A stretch of 64,000 nt of DNA from Phaeodactylum tricornutum CCAP 1055/1 (taxonomy: Eukaryota; Bacillariophyta; Bacillariophyceae; Surirellales; Neidiaceae). The translations under genes were made by a program, and so were the position numbers. The DNA is taken from NCBI RefSeq assembly GCF_000150955.2, contig NC_011674.1:124001-188000 (forward strand). The letters run 5' to 3'. Shown here one piece after another: positions 1-9,674 of this stretch (its first letter is position 1; each line of letters begins with the position of its first letter). The notes below the pieces were generated by a model. The model ran no database searches. It saw only the letters and a list, made by a program, of their open reading frames with translations, and had not been told where the DNA came from.

Positions 1-699
1 TGGATTTTGCAAGGGATCATCCAGAATGTCATAAGGTCGCTTTTCGGGTGGCGGAGCAACCTCAATTTGCGGTTCCACCTCAGGCGGTGATGCAGCCCTG
101 GCCACTTTGGGTCGAGAGATTCTGTGCTTGAGGCGAACTCTTCGGTCGTCGACGAATTTTTGCACTGTTTCTCTGTGTGCCTTTTGGACTTCATGGTCCT
201 CATCCACTGGCGATTCCACCTTTTCGGGAGCCTCGTGGTCAGTCTTGTGCTTGCGGATGCCTTCCTGAGCAGGACCATGTTCGTTTCGTTTCGTCGTCTT
301 TTGGTCCTGCTGCGTAAGAAGATCATCTTTCTTCTCTGAATCGGGCCGGGTCTTTTGCTCGTCTTCATGGTCATTCTCTCGAGATTCGTGTTCCCGACTG
401 CTTTCGTTCAATCGCCGCTCTGATTGTTTCTGTTCTTCCGGCACAACTACGTGCAACTGCTCTCTCGGGAAAGAATCGGTCCTTAGATTGGATGGATTAG
501 GTCCCTTTGCGTGGCTCTTGTGCTGCTGTCGTTGCTGCTTTTCTTGAGTGGAATACAACGAAGTCGACAGCACAAATTGAGTTGTCACGAGACCGGTCAA
601 GGCGACGGACAACGTAATAGCGAGGACCAGTTGATACCGACCGACGGCAGCTTTTCTCCGGGGAGCCACACCACGTCGTGCGCGCAAGGAAGATTGCAT
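1..699 (-). CDS. Partial type II membrane protein, charged stalk (C-terminus beyond window)
   Basis: An open frame of 233 codons starts at an ATG at 699 and runs off the left edge of the window, so the C-terminus is missing. The first 20 residues are Arg-rich, followed by one hydrophobic helix (about residues 24-45, YQLVLAITLSVALTGLVTTQ) and then a long, very charged, low-complexity stalk rich in Glu, Lys, Gln and His. This is the layout of a type II Golgi or ER membrane protein such as a glycosyltransferase, but no catalytic domain is visible, so the family is unknown. The frame stays open for about 57 codons above the ATG (to a TAG near 868) without another ATG. A spliced upstream exon is therefore possible. 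Confidence 0.6.
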   Translation of the reverse strand, partial: MQSSLRARRGVAPRRKAAVGRYQLVLAITLSVALTGLVTTQFVLSTSLYSTQEKQQRQQHKSHAKGPNPSNLRTDSFPREQLHVVVPEEQKQSERRLNESSREHESRENDHEDEQKTRPDSEKKDDLLTQQDQKTTKRNEHGPAQEGIRKHKTDHEAPEKVESPVDEDHEVQKAHRETVQKFVDDRRVRLKHRISRPKVARAASPPEVEPQIEVAPPPEKRPYDILDDPLQNP

Positions 700-1880
700 G
701 CTGTGAATAAAGATGCTCACGAGGGGCTCTTGCCGGTATTTTACTACAAAGAAACGGAGCGCGGCACCAACGGGAGGCAAGAGATGAAAGTAGCGTGCCA
801 GAACAAAAACGCCACCGCTGCGCACCGGAAATTGTCTGTCTGTGAGCGATTGCTTGGGGTTTGTTGGCTACGGATACATCCACTGCTTGCTCCACCAGGA
901 AGTTTTTCCAGTATATCGCTAATTGACTGGTCACCTTTGGCAAAGGATGTCGAGCTTACAGTTAATGACATGCTCCGATGTTTATCCAATATAATAAGTA
1001 TCGGACAAACAACGAGGTATACGAGAACAATAAAATGTCGTTGGGAATGCTACCTACAATGAAGCAACGAGTCCTATCGCTGGTTCGGTCTGCGTTTCAA
1101 AGCCGTTTTCTAACAAAGCTACCGTAACGGACTTCAAAAAAGTCTCAAGGTTAGATAGGGGAAAAAGACCAGACTTTCCCCCCCAATGAGAACATGGAAT
1201 TGATAGGGTGACACTTTCGACATACTTGTAGGATGCAAATCTTGAATTCAAAAGTGAAGACTTAAAATAAATTGGATTGAGAGTTTACCGGTTCTGGTTG
1301 GTTCGATGAATGTTAGTCGCGATCGCAAAGTTAAATCGTATTTTCAAAATAAAATGGAAACTCCAAGATGACACTGGTAGAAAGAAGAGTACGTCTGAAG
1401 CGTTTACAAGCTACAGCAGTATTTCGCAACAGCGTTTTACTTCGGCTCACCCATGCTTAGATTCCAGCGTCTCCTTACCGGAACGATGCTTCGGCATTCT
1501 CACGAAACGCACACTTGACATTGGATGATTGGCTGACGAATAATTCGAACCCCGCCGGCACGGACTTACACAAGAATGTCATCGAAGAACACTTTCGTCG
1601 ATTTCACGCTCTTCTTTGTGGTTCCTCGCGAAGAAAACCCACTTCGGTGTCAGAGCAGTCGGCGGAGGAATCGTGACGCAGAGACGACACCACCGAATTC
1701 GATTCCCAAGCAGAACTATCTGCATTCCGTACAGCTCAGTCGACGAGAACGAAGTGTAAATTCCTACAGGTTTGGAGACTGTGTTGATACTCACAATTTG
1801 GATCTGTACCTACCACAAATTTTAGTTTTGGATCAAATAAAGAGTTGCAGAATTACTACTCCCTTTTTCGATCCGTAACA
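700..1880. other. Intergenic, no gene seen
   Basis: About 1.2 kb between the divergent starts of the partial membrane protein and the first GTADG-tail protein. I find no convincing reading frame with an ATG start. It holds one copy of the TTACAGTT element (956-963). Confidence 0.6.
956..963. promoter_or_regulatory. TTACAGTT intergenic element
   Basis: TTACAGTT within TTACAGTTAA, 257 bases above the ATG at 699. It is one of nine intergenic copies of TTACAGTT/AACTGTAA in this window. Role unknown; promoter function is inferred only from position. Confidence 0.35.
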
Positions 1881-2261
1881 ATGGCCTCCTACGTTAACCG
1901 CAACCTTTCCCAAATGAACGAAGCCATCAACCAGCTCGATTGGAACAAAAACGCCAAACGCGCAGTCCAACGTACATCCCCCTGGGTCGCACTTTTCGGT
2001 TTGGGTTTGGTCGGCGGAATGGCGGCGGCATCTAGCCTTACGACGGCAGTCGCCAAGGAACATTTCAAACCCGGCTTAGAGAAAGAATTTGGCACGGCCG
2101 ACGGATATTTTCCGTCCGCCACTCCGGGAGCGTCCCTGTCTAAACCGCCGGCGAATCGTAATGTCGTGGTCGGCAAGCACTATGATGCGATTGGAGATCG
2201 CCTCCGCAACACCAAAACGCGTCGGGGACGGATCCGTGGTGACACTGTGGTGGCGGAATAG
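1881..2261 (+). CDS. Small membrane protein with GTADG tail motif, copy 1
   Basis: A 126-residue protein of unknown function. I start it at the ATG in the good context AACAATGG at 1881; an earlier in-frame ATG at 1845 would add 12 residues. One hydrophobic segment lies at about residues 35-55 (WVALFGLGLVGGMAAASS). After it comes a distinctive tail, GTADGYFPSATPGASLSKPP, then a basic end. The same tail pattern (GTADG-x-FP-x-ATP-x3-LS-x-PP) recurs in the next gene on the same strand, so the two are probably diverged tandem duplicates. I do not recognise the family. A single-pass membrane protein of an organelle or the endomembrane system is a guess from the hydropathy. Confidence 0.75.
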   Translation: MASYVNRNLSQMNEAINQLDWNKNAKRAVQRTSPWVALFGLGLVGGMAAASSLTTAVAKEHFKPGLEKEFGTADGYFPSATPGASLSKPPANRNVVVGKHYDAIGDRLRNTKTRRGRIRGDTVVAE

Positions 2262-2763
2262 ATTTTTGGGTTTCCTTCTTGTACATACCATGCTTACACG
2301 TTTACCGGTAGAACAGTTTTCACATTAACCTCTGCGTGGTCATTGGGTTCATAATAAAAACATTCTTACTCTTACCCCGTTTTAAAAATGATGATGCCTG
2401 CGTCTCAGGGTTTAGTAGGTAGCCGAGTTGAAAGTTGCATCTACTTCGCACACTCCTTTTGTATTCTGCTGACGAGATGGTACTGTCTTCCAGGTCAGCG
2501 CAGCGTTCTTCGGATCGTCTTGCAGACATTCGGCTCGGATAGTTGGTTAGTTCGTTTGGTGATATGTATCACCATGGGTCGAGGGAAGCGTCGGGAAGTA
2601 TCCTGGACGTTCATCGAAGGATCCGACAGTGATCGAATTCTATGCGAATCTATAAAATATCAACCCCCAGGACTGACATCATAATTCTGCTCCGCCACGA
2701 ATTTTCAGCTACCACAGTCAGTCGTACACTTCCACGTAAAATTGCCCACTCGTCACCTCCACC
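2262..2763. other. Intergenic, promoter of the second GTADG gene
   Basis: About 500 bases separating the two related small genes. No gene is seen in it. A TATA-like box lies near its 3' end. Confidence 0.5.
2651..2658 (+). promoter_or_regulatory. TATA-like box
   Basis: TATAAAAT 113 bases upstream of the ATG at 2764, in an otherwise mixed-composition stretch. Spacing would suit a transcription start roughly 80 bases above the ATG. Assigned from sequence only. Confidence 0.4.
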
Positions 2764-3015
2764 ATGTCCCAAGAATCGGTGCACAAAATGTCGAATCAGG
2801 CCAAGAACGTTGTGCAAAAGACACCAGCGGCCACAAAGCTGTTTCTGGGCGCCGCCGTTGCCGCCGGTGGATACGTGGCCTACCGCGCCATGGGCCCCCA
2901 ACAAGCGAAACCGTCCGGAGACAATATAGAAGCAAAATCAGGGACGGCGGACGGGAACTTTCCGACGGCCACGCCCGATGCACGTCTTTCCAATCCACCC
3001 GGCACCAAGAATTGA
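2764..3015 (+). CDS. Small membrane protein with GTADG tail motif, copy 2
   Basis: An 83-residue protein starting at an ATG in the context CACCATG. An amphipathic, Gln/Asn/Lys-rich N-terminus is followed by a short hydrophobic, Ala/Gly-rich helix (about residues 25-42, LFLGAAVAAGGYVAYRAMG). It ends with GTADGNFPTATPDARLSNPP and four more residues. This closely matches the tail of the 126-residue protein 500 bases upstream, but this copy lacks the basic C-terminal extension. The conserved tail against a free N-terminus suggests that the tail is the functional or binding part. Function unknown; the relationship to its neighbour is seen directly. Confidence 0.75.
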   Translation: MSQESVHKMSNQAKNVVQKTPAATKLFLGAAVAAGGYVAYRAMGPQQAKPSGDNIEAKSGTADGNFPTATPDARLSNPPGTKN

Positions 3016-3721
3016 ACGTTTGATTCGGTCGGGTCCATCATTCTAGGAAGGGTCCTTGATAAGGATAGAGAGTCAAATCCCGGCGCTGCTCACTATTTGC
3101 GCTCGAGTGGGGTCGGATTCCCCCCTTGTTCTGTACTCGTGTATAAATTAAAAAGCGACGCCAATGCACTTCATTGACTGTGAATGTTGCGATCGAGGTT
3201 TCCTATAACTGTGCTATTTTCCTTGTTGCACCAAGACGTAATTTGGTTCCTAGATTCATCAAACTCTGCTCCGGTATGTCTTTTGGTCGCTTCCGTGTCG
3301 AAGGTCGACGCTTACCAAGTATAGAAAAGGAAAGGCACAACGGTACTGCGGCAGGTGGACACGGCCGATTTCCAAATTTTTTGGCCGAATGCCAAAGTCT
3401 GTTGTTTCACGAAACGTGACTTTCCAGAACCCGGAATTTCCCCATTTTTGTGCGTCAGAATTGTTTTCTCCGACCATGGCGTGACGGAGGTTGTTGCGAA
3501 GAACCTTTATTAGACCGGCAGCGATTCACCGTCAGTGATCGACCTTATCCTATTGTTTATGTAAGACTACTGTCCCTACTTTGTTCGTCGCTAGTAGTTG
3601 TCGACGGGGACAAATCCTCTTTGTATTTGACTGGCTGATATACAAACATCTACAGCTATAGCTAGCTAGCTATCCTGCCTGCAGTGTCAGAGGTCCTTGC
3701 TGGAAGCCTATTCTCTCGATT
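3016..3721. other. Intergenic, no gene seen
   Basis: About 700 bases. It holds CATTGACTGTGAATG near 3172 and a short TAGC tandem run at about 3657-3672, just above the next gene. No supported reading frame. Confidence 0.5.
3174..3181 (+). promoter_or_regulatory. TTGACTGT intergenic element
   Basis: TTGACTGT in CATTGACTGTGAATG, 541 bases above the SDR start. The same 11-base core, TTGACTGTGAG, also occurs at 16675 and 23134. Function inferred only from recurrence. Confidence 0.35.
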
Positions 3722-4756
3722 ATGCCACTGGTCGCAGTCACGGGCTGGAGTCTGTTGATTGTAATTATGTCCTCGGTTTGTCTATTGCATGTGCCGCGCC
3801 TGGTCGTAAGCTTTCGGTCAGTCCCTCGGCGCGTCGTTCGCGATACACGTACCACGCGAGCCCTGAGCAGTAGCAGTAGTAGTAACAGCAACACCAACCG
3901 CTACACTAGCGAGGACAACCGCGTGAAAGGCAAGCTCTTGGTACTGGGAGGGACGGGATTTTTGGGACAGACGGTATGCAAGCGCGCGATTGTCGAAGGT
4001 TACGACGTTACCAGTTTGTCGCGCCGTGGTTTGCCGCCGGTGACGGCCAGCGACAAGACCGTATCGTCCTCGTCGTCAGCCTCCTCCTCCATCATGAACA
4101 TGGCTTCTTCCATCAAGATTGACTACCGCCAAGGCGACGCGCGTCAAAAGGAAGCCATTGAGGCAATTCTCAACGAAGGCGGCTACGTGGGAGTGATCCA
4201 CACGATTGGACTCCTCTTTGACGAGACCTCCGGGATGGGATCCTACAATCGCTTCGTTTCCGGCTCGGGTTCCTTGCCCGACGCCGATTCGACTTACGAC
4301 ACCATCACCCGACTCACTGCCTTTCACGCCATTGACGCAGCGTCTGAATACGCCGCTCGAGTTGCCCTGCCGACACCGCTCCCCTTTGTCTTTACGTCCG
4401 CCGCCGAAGCCGGATGGCCCGACGTCACGGGTGGTAATCTCATTGAAAACAAACTGGCACCCGACTTTTTGAAACGATACCTTCGGGCCAAACGGCAGGT
4501 CGAAGCCAAACTATTGGACCCGTCGACGGCGCTGCTACGCCCCATAATCCCCCGCCCCTCTTTGATCTACAGTATGGATCGACCCACCAGCTTTCCTCCG
4601 GTCGGCGCCTTCTTTATCGGCAACGCTCTCGGATTGCCCTTTGTGGATCGACCCGTCACCGTACAAGCCCTGGCGTCCGCCATGGTGCGGGCCATTGGAC
4701 GACCCGAAGTCCGCGGCATTCTAAGGTATCCACAAATTGACCAACTCAACGAATGA
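3722..4756 (+). CDS. Atypical short-chain dehydrogenase (NAD(P)-binding, COQ11/NDUFA9-like)
   Basis: A 344-residue protein. After a hydrophobic leader and a Ser/Asn-rich linker (residues 1-70) comes a Rossmann fold with KLLVLGGTGFLGQ (GGTGFLG at 76-82). A downstream YLRAK fits the YxxxK position in the sequence RYLRAKRQVEAKLL, a layout known from atypical SDRs such as yeast Coq11 and complex I NDUFA9. These relatives bind NAD(P) and act in the mitochondrion or plastid in quinone biosynthesis or complex assembly, often without proven catalysis. The leader could be a mitochondrial or plastid presequence; I cannot decide. It is tail-to-tail with PLRG1, 138 bases apart. Substrate unknown. Confidence 0.8.
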   Translation: MPLVAVTGWSLLIVIMSSVCLLHVPRLVVSFRSVPRRVVRDTRTTRALSSSSSSNSNTNRYTSEDNRVKGKLLVLGGTGFLGQTVCKRAIVEGYDVTSLSRRGLPPVTASDKTVSSSSSASSSIMNMASSIKIDYRQGDARQKEAIEAILNEGGYVGVIHTIGLLFDETSGMGSYNRFVSGSGSLPDADSTYDTITRLTAFHAIDAASEYAARVALPTPLPFVFTSAAEAGWPDVTGGNLIENKLAPDFLKRYLRAKRQVEAKLLDPSTALLRPIIPRPSLIYSMDRPTSFPPVGAFFIGNALGLPFVDRPVTVQALASAMVRAIGRPEVRGILRYPQIDQLNE

Positions 4757-4894
4757 CGCAACATTATCGATGCCAAACCGGTATAGTGTGGGTGGGGAGC
4801 CGTTGACCTACTCTACTAACGAACTCACTCGCTACCTCGACGACATTTCGTTCTTCTCATGACCTACGATCGGCGCACAAATAAATTCTTACAG

Positions 4895-6346
4895 TTAGTA
4901 GCGTTGTTTGGCTTGCGCAATACACTTTTTACGCCACGCTGCAGTGTCGATGGGATGCGTTAATTCCGAAGCCGTTTCGTCCGGTTTCCAAATCTTGACG
5001 GTCTTGTCGGTTTCGCCGGTAATTAGCCGACTCCCCGTCGCATCGAAACAGCACGCCATGACACCGTTTTCCGCTTCCAGCGATCCGGGTTGAACCACAC
5101 TCCGTGTTTGTTGGAAGCCGTAACCCGTTTTGTAATCCCAAAAATGCAAGGATCCGTCGTCCCCACCGGATACCAGGACTCCATCGTCATTAACGGCTAG
5201 TGCATTCACTACGGCCTTGTGACCCGTCATTGTTTGCAGAAACCGACCATCCTTACTCTGCCACCGCTTCAATCCGTCGGCGGCGCCACTAACAAAGGTC
5301 TTTTCGAACGACGGAGCCGCCAAAGCCCGCACCGACTTTTGGTGATGCGTCAGCGTGGTCATACACTTGCCGGCGACCAAATCCCACAATTTGACGGTAC
5401 AATCGTGCGAACCGGTAATGATTTGTGGATTAGTGGATTGGGTCAGTACGGAAGCGACGGTGTGTTCGTGTCCCGCCAGGGTGTGGATCTGCGTCTTGGT
5501 CCGCATGTCCCAAACGCGAGCCACAGCATCGCGTCCCCCCGTCACGAGAACGTCCAACGTTGGATGCAACGCCAAGCAAAAGACTCCCGACAAGTGACCG
5601 TGATAATGTCGAATTACCTGGTTTGTTTCCAGATCCCAACATTTCACCGTCTTGTCCTCGGCACAACTGAACAAGTAGGGATGTTTGGGACTAAATTCGA
5701 GTCCCCGGACGGGGGAAATGTGTCCCGTCAAAGTGAGTTGCAAGGCATCCGAGGCTCCGACACTGGCTTTGGGGAAGTTCCAGATCTTGATAACGCGATC
5801 CGCGGCACCGGTGGCGAACAAACGATTTTCCGGATCCATGGCGATGCAGCGCACCCAACCCAAGTGCGAGGACAGGACGGTCGATAGTTTCCACGGAGCA
5901 TGCCATTGCGGAGTCGGAATCGTGGTAGAAGACGCGGTGTCTTGACGACGCACGAGAATTCCTCCCGAAGATGACGGCGGGAGTCGTGCATTGTCGTCGT
6001 AATTCTCGGTGGCACTGGCTTTGCCGCCGTCGAACGGTACCAAGTTGTTCCGCGCTTCGGTGACCGTCTCCCCCAAAGCGGCGTCCGTTTTCGGCGACGC
6101 AACGACGAGCGATTGACTTTGTTGGTTGGATCCGGTATGCTTACTGCCAGCAGTCTTGTTCGTACCCGACACGCCGGTACGTTGACGCCGACGCCGCTGC
6201 ACCGCCGCCTCGGACAGCGTCGGATCGACGGCCGAAGCCACACCAAATTGGGAACGCACGTTGCTCGTCGGATGCTGAAACAAAAGTCTCGCGCGCTTTA
6301 ACGACGAATGCGCAGCCTCGGCGGCAAGAGAAAATGAATCTGCCAT
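4895..6346 (-). CDS. PLRG1: Pleiotropic regulator 1 (PRL1/Prp46), spliceosomal WD40 protein
   Basis: A 483-residue protein with a variable polar N-terminus (about 1-145) and then seven WD40 repeats to about residue 460. The repeats carry the PLRG1 signature: [20 protein letters not shown], the [20 protein letters not shown] block, a TVKCWDLE repeat and the weak repeat ending in [10 protein letters not shown]. The family is a core subunit of the Prp19/NTC complex, needed for activation of the spliceosome in the nucleus; in plants it also affects stress and sugar signalling. Length is usual for the family. No intron is needed. The ATG at 6346 is the first in frame. Identification is by family pattern and is secure. 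Confidence 0.93.
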   Translation of the reverse strand: MADSFSLAAEAAHSSLKRARLLFQHPTSNVRSQFGVASAVDPTLSEAAVQRRRRQRTGVSGTNKTAGSKHTGSNQQSQSLVVASPKTDAALGETVTEARNNLVPFDGGKASATENYDDNARLPPSSSGGILVRRQDTASSTTIPTPQWHAPWKLSTVLSSHLGWVRCIAMDPENRLFATGAADRVIKIWNFPKASVGASDALQLTLTGHISPVRGLEFSPKHPYLFSCAEDKTVKCWDLETNQVIRHYHGHLSGVFCLALHPTLDVLVTGGRDAVARVWDMRTKTQIHTLAGHEHTVASVLTQSTNPQIITGSHDCTVKLWDLVAGKCMTTLTHHQKSVRALAAPSFEKTFVSGAADGLKRWQSKDGRFLQTMTGHKAVVNALAVNDDGVLVSGGDDGSLHFWDYKTGYGFQQTRSVVQPGSLEAENGVMACCFDATGSRLITGETDKTVKIWKPDETASELTHPIDTAAWRKKCIAQAKQRY

Positions 6347-6697
6347 TTCTGCTACTTGATGTCCACTCTAGAGGTAGCACTCGAGATTGCTAGCTAGCCA
6401 GGGAGGGATCGGAAACAATGGAAACGGTTTGGGATGTGTCTTTTGTAGACACGTTCCTCATGGTGACGGACGAGCGGCGGCTCGACGATTTCCAAACGTC
6501 GTTCCAGAATCGTACTACGTGCAGACTCTGTAGTACAGCTGACGAACTATGAAGCTCGACGGAATCGTCCTAACAGTGAAGTAGAGAGCTCCTCTTTACT
6601 GTCCATGTATTTTCTAGGGTAGAGAGCTAGAAACAAAGCCACCGGTAACGAACAGTAATATAAAAGGATTCAACTATGCAAGTTAGACTTCTGCCCG
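6347..6697. other. Promoter of PLRG1 and 3' end of LRR gene
   Basis: About 350 bases between the PLRG1 start and the stop of the LRR gene, both on the minus strand. It contains an AACAGTGAA (about 6572) and AACAGTAATA (about 6650) but no full copy of the recurrent intergenic element, and no gene. Confidence 0.45.
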
Positions 6698-9026
6698 CTA
6701 CGGTGAAGAATTCGAGCTTTCGCCTCGTCGGCAAAACGTACAGCAGTCGGGGATTGGACAGACAATACCCACGCTGCCGCGTGCCTCGCAGTCCGTAACG
6801 AACAAATTTAGTTCGAGAGCGCGTAGAGCACAGATTTCTTCCGGAGCGCGTCCGGTCAAATTGTTTTTGTCAATATTAAGATTCTCAAGCTTGGTCATCA
6901 GACCAATCTCCGACGGAATCGTCCCTTCGATCAAGGTATCCTGAAGTGACAGTCTAGTCATGTTAACCAGGTGACCAATTTCGGTCGGAATAGTCCCCGT
7001 GAGGTCGTTGCCGTTGAGCGCTAGCCACGACAACTGGGTCATGTAGCCAAACTCGGTCATGATGGTTCCACGAAAGTTATTTCCGCCCATTTCGAGACGA
7101 TGCAGGTTGGTCATGGCTTGTCCAAACTCGGTCGGGAAGTCACCTCCCAATCCGGTATGGGCAAATCGCCACTCATGCAGATTAGAAAGGTTGGTGAGAT
7201 CAATCGGCAGAGGTCCCTTCATTAGATTCTGGGACAGCAAAAAGGTTTCCAAGTTACTCATACGCCCAAATTCACTAGGCATTGGCCCCGAGAATCGATT
7301 GTCCTCGATTACAAGGTATTTCATGTTCGTTAGCTGACCCATTTCGGTAGGGAGTCTAAGCCAGAACTCGTTGAAGCCAATGTCCAACTGTTCCAGCGTA
7401 CTGACTTGGCCGATTTCGGAGACGAGAGTACCAGCGAACAGGTTGTTACCGGCCGACAAAATTTTCAGTTTCTTTGCGTTGGCGACTTCACTAGGGATGG
7501 ACCCACGCATTTGATTCGCGTAGAGGAACAGGTTTTCCAGATTCCTCATCGAAAACAGCTCCGGCGGGATAGTCCCAGTCATATGGTTACGAGTGATAGA
7601 AAGCGTATTCAAACCGTTGAGACGGACCATCTCGGTGGGAAAGGAACCTCTGAAGAGGACAAATAGGGGTTAGAACATGCCAAAATCACTTGACTGTGAG
7701 ATTGGAAAAAGCTCGAGAACAAAAGTCGGAAACGTACTTGACATTGTTGGTATCGACAGCAAAACTATTGACCTGGAAACGGCTGTTACACTGAAGTCCA
7801 AGCCAAATGCACTCACTGTCGTCTGATAACCAAAGGTTGTTCAGATCCCAGTTGGTTCCATTCATTTGGAAATATGAGAGGGAAAGGACAAAGCGCTGGA
7901 AGAGATCTCCGGCGTCACGTGTGTTTCCACTCGAGAGCCATATCAGCGCCTGGTTTGCGGGGTCGCAAGACGAAGGGTCTCCGGTATACATTCCTTCATA
8001 AATTTCTTGATTAATATCTTCGGTCACCTGACTTTGAAGTGTAGCCACGTCGTCAGGAATGATGTCGATGCGTGTACCACACTTGCATTGTTGTGCAACA
8101 TGCGGAAAAACATTGACGCCAAAATAGCAATCCTCTGTGTAAGGATCCATTGGTGTTGTCGTTATTCCTTCATATGGTTTAAAAATTGTAAAATCATCGT
8201 CAGGGGCAACGCCGTCGTCTTCCTCCTCATCTGGTGGGTCATCACTGTCGTCACGCGTAATTCCAAACGCAATACCTCCGATCAACAGCAGGAGCAGCAA
8301 AAGTAGCAGGCAACACAGCAGCAACCAGCACCATTGACGTCGCCGGCGATGGTTAACAGGGGCTTCGTCATGCTTCTTCTTGCGGCGGCGAAACCTCCTA
8401 GTGCGTCGACGTCTCGTCGTCGTGACAATCTCATCTTCTTCCATCGGCGGACATGGACCTCTACCGTCATCGCCGTACATTACACCAATCGCCCTATCCA
8501 TGTCTCGGTCGTCCGGTGCCGGGCTATCTCTGTACGAAGTAGGAATATGGTCGACCATGAATATGCCTTCATCCTCACTATCCTCATCGTCGGATTCAAA
8601 AGGGGAATCCGTGTATCGGTGCTGGACGTTTTCTTCTTCGTTTTCACCATCGCCATAGGGCGAATCGGAGTAGTGGTGCCCTTCAACTTCATGCTCGTAT
8701 GACGAGTCTTCCTTTTCAGACCCTTCGTCATTGACATTCTCCTTGCTGAATCCAACAGAGCGGTCTTGGTATGAATCACTGTCGATATTCGGACCTATAT
8801 GATGGCTCTCGGTGTCATCGAATGCTGGTTCGACTCCAGCTTCTCTCACTCCGTGAGTTATTGGTTCTTCCTCCTCTTTGCACGGGAGGTCCAACAAATC
8901 AAAGTCGGTAGACACCATTGGCCTGTTGTCTTCGACCACCCTGTTCAAGGGGCTGTTAATTATATCAACGGGCTCTTCTTGGGATGAAATCCCATCGGAC
9001 AAGACACTTTGGCCCGTGGTGTTCAT
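6698..9026 (-). CDS. Membrane-anchored leucine-rich repeat protein (2 exons)
   Basis: Exons 9026-7738 and 7649-6698 with an 88-base GT-AG intron (GTACGT to TTCAG) give 746 residues. The junction reads NNV-K-GSFPTEMV and keeps the frame. Residues 1-220 are very acidic and low in complexity (likely cytosolic), followed by a basic run (RRRRTRRFRRRKKK) and one membrane helix (about 231-253, mostly Leu). A Cys-containing region then leads to at least nine plant-type LRRs of the pattern L-x-x-L-x-L-x-x-N-x-L-x-G-x-IP-x-E-x-G. The likely topology is N-in with LRRs outside or in the lumen, a receptor-like layout without a kinase. Such proteins are common in diatoms; the ligand is unknown. Confidence 0.85.
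7650..7737 (-). other. Intron of the LRR gene carrying a TTGACTGT element
   Basis: An 88-base intron with canonical ends. At 7690-7697 it holds TTGACTGT, extending to TTGACTGTGAG, the same core seen in several intergenic regions. This may be chance or an intronic copy of the element. Confidence 0.7.
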
Positions 9027-9674
9027 CGTCGTCGCTTCTAAAATGTTGTGGATTCATTTTTACACTTGATAGGCCTACCAAAGGTCCAAGAGACATAATG
9101 ACCTTTCAAGTATGTCCAAACAAGTTATTTGGGTGGGTTTTCTCTATTGACTGTGTAACTGAAATAGGTAAGGCTATTTCGACTGTTATTGACGTACAGT
9201 AACAAAGCACAAACCTTAATCTGTTAACTAAATGACTCTGGATGGTCATACAGATGCTACAAAACTATCAGTGGTTCTTAAAAAGTATATCCCTAGTTGT
9301 AAATCGGTAAATGACATAGGAGGTTTCAAAAAAGAGTGCGTACCAGATGGAACACAAATACTCATGACATCAGATACTGCTTGTTTGATTGTTGCCCCCA
9401 ATGTAATTACATGAGTCTTGTAGTTGCGGGTTTGTCAGGAAATGGCTTTAAAAGGCTGCCGGGTCTTCGCAAATGATGGCAGACTATGCAATGGGCTAGG
9501 ATTTGGAGCCCTGGGGAGGCGCCTTTTGTTCACTGCGGCATTTCGGCATTTGCCAGTTGAAGCCAGTGCCATTTGTTGAAAGGAGAAAATGAAGTGAAAG
9601 AAAGGCAATTGTGCATTTTATTTCTTGAGCAATTAGTGTACGACAAGAAGGTTTCCTAGGAGATCCAGAAACGC
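9027..9674. other. Promoter of LRR gene and 3' flank of ABCG gene
   Basis: About 650 AT-rich bases between two minus-strand genes. It holds TTGACTGT at 9147-9154 and a nearby cluster GACTGTTATTGACGTACAGT at 9181-9200. No gene is seen. Confidence 0.5.
9147..9154. promoter_or_regulatory. TTGACTGT intergenic element
   Basis: TTGACTGT about 120 bases above the LRR gene start at 9026 (reverse orientation to that gene), with two more ACTGT/ACAGT cores within 50 bases. Inferred promoter element. Confidence 0.35.

Noticed and set aside
497-943. A 148-codon minus frame overlapping the partial membrane protein
   Set aside because: Out of frame with the membrane protein, which shows a clean membrane helix and stalk. 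An upstream exon in this or a neighbouring frame could not be supported.
511-1062. A 183-codon plus-strand frame
   Set aside because: Overlaps the membrane-protein gene on the other strand and has no domain or composition typical of a protein.
1540-1570. GGGTTCGAATTATTC, like a tRNA B box on the minus strand
   Set aside because: No matching T stem, acceptor stem or A box around it.
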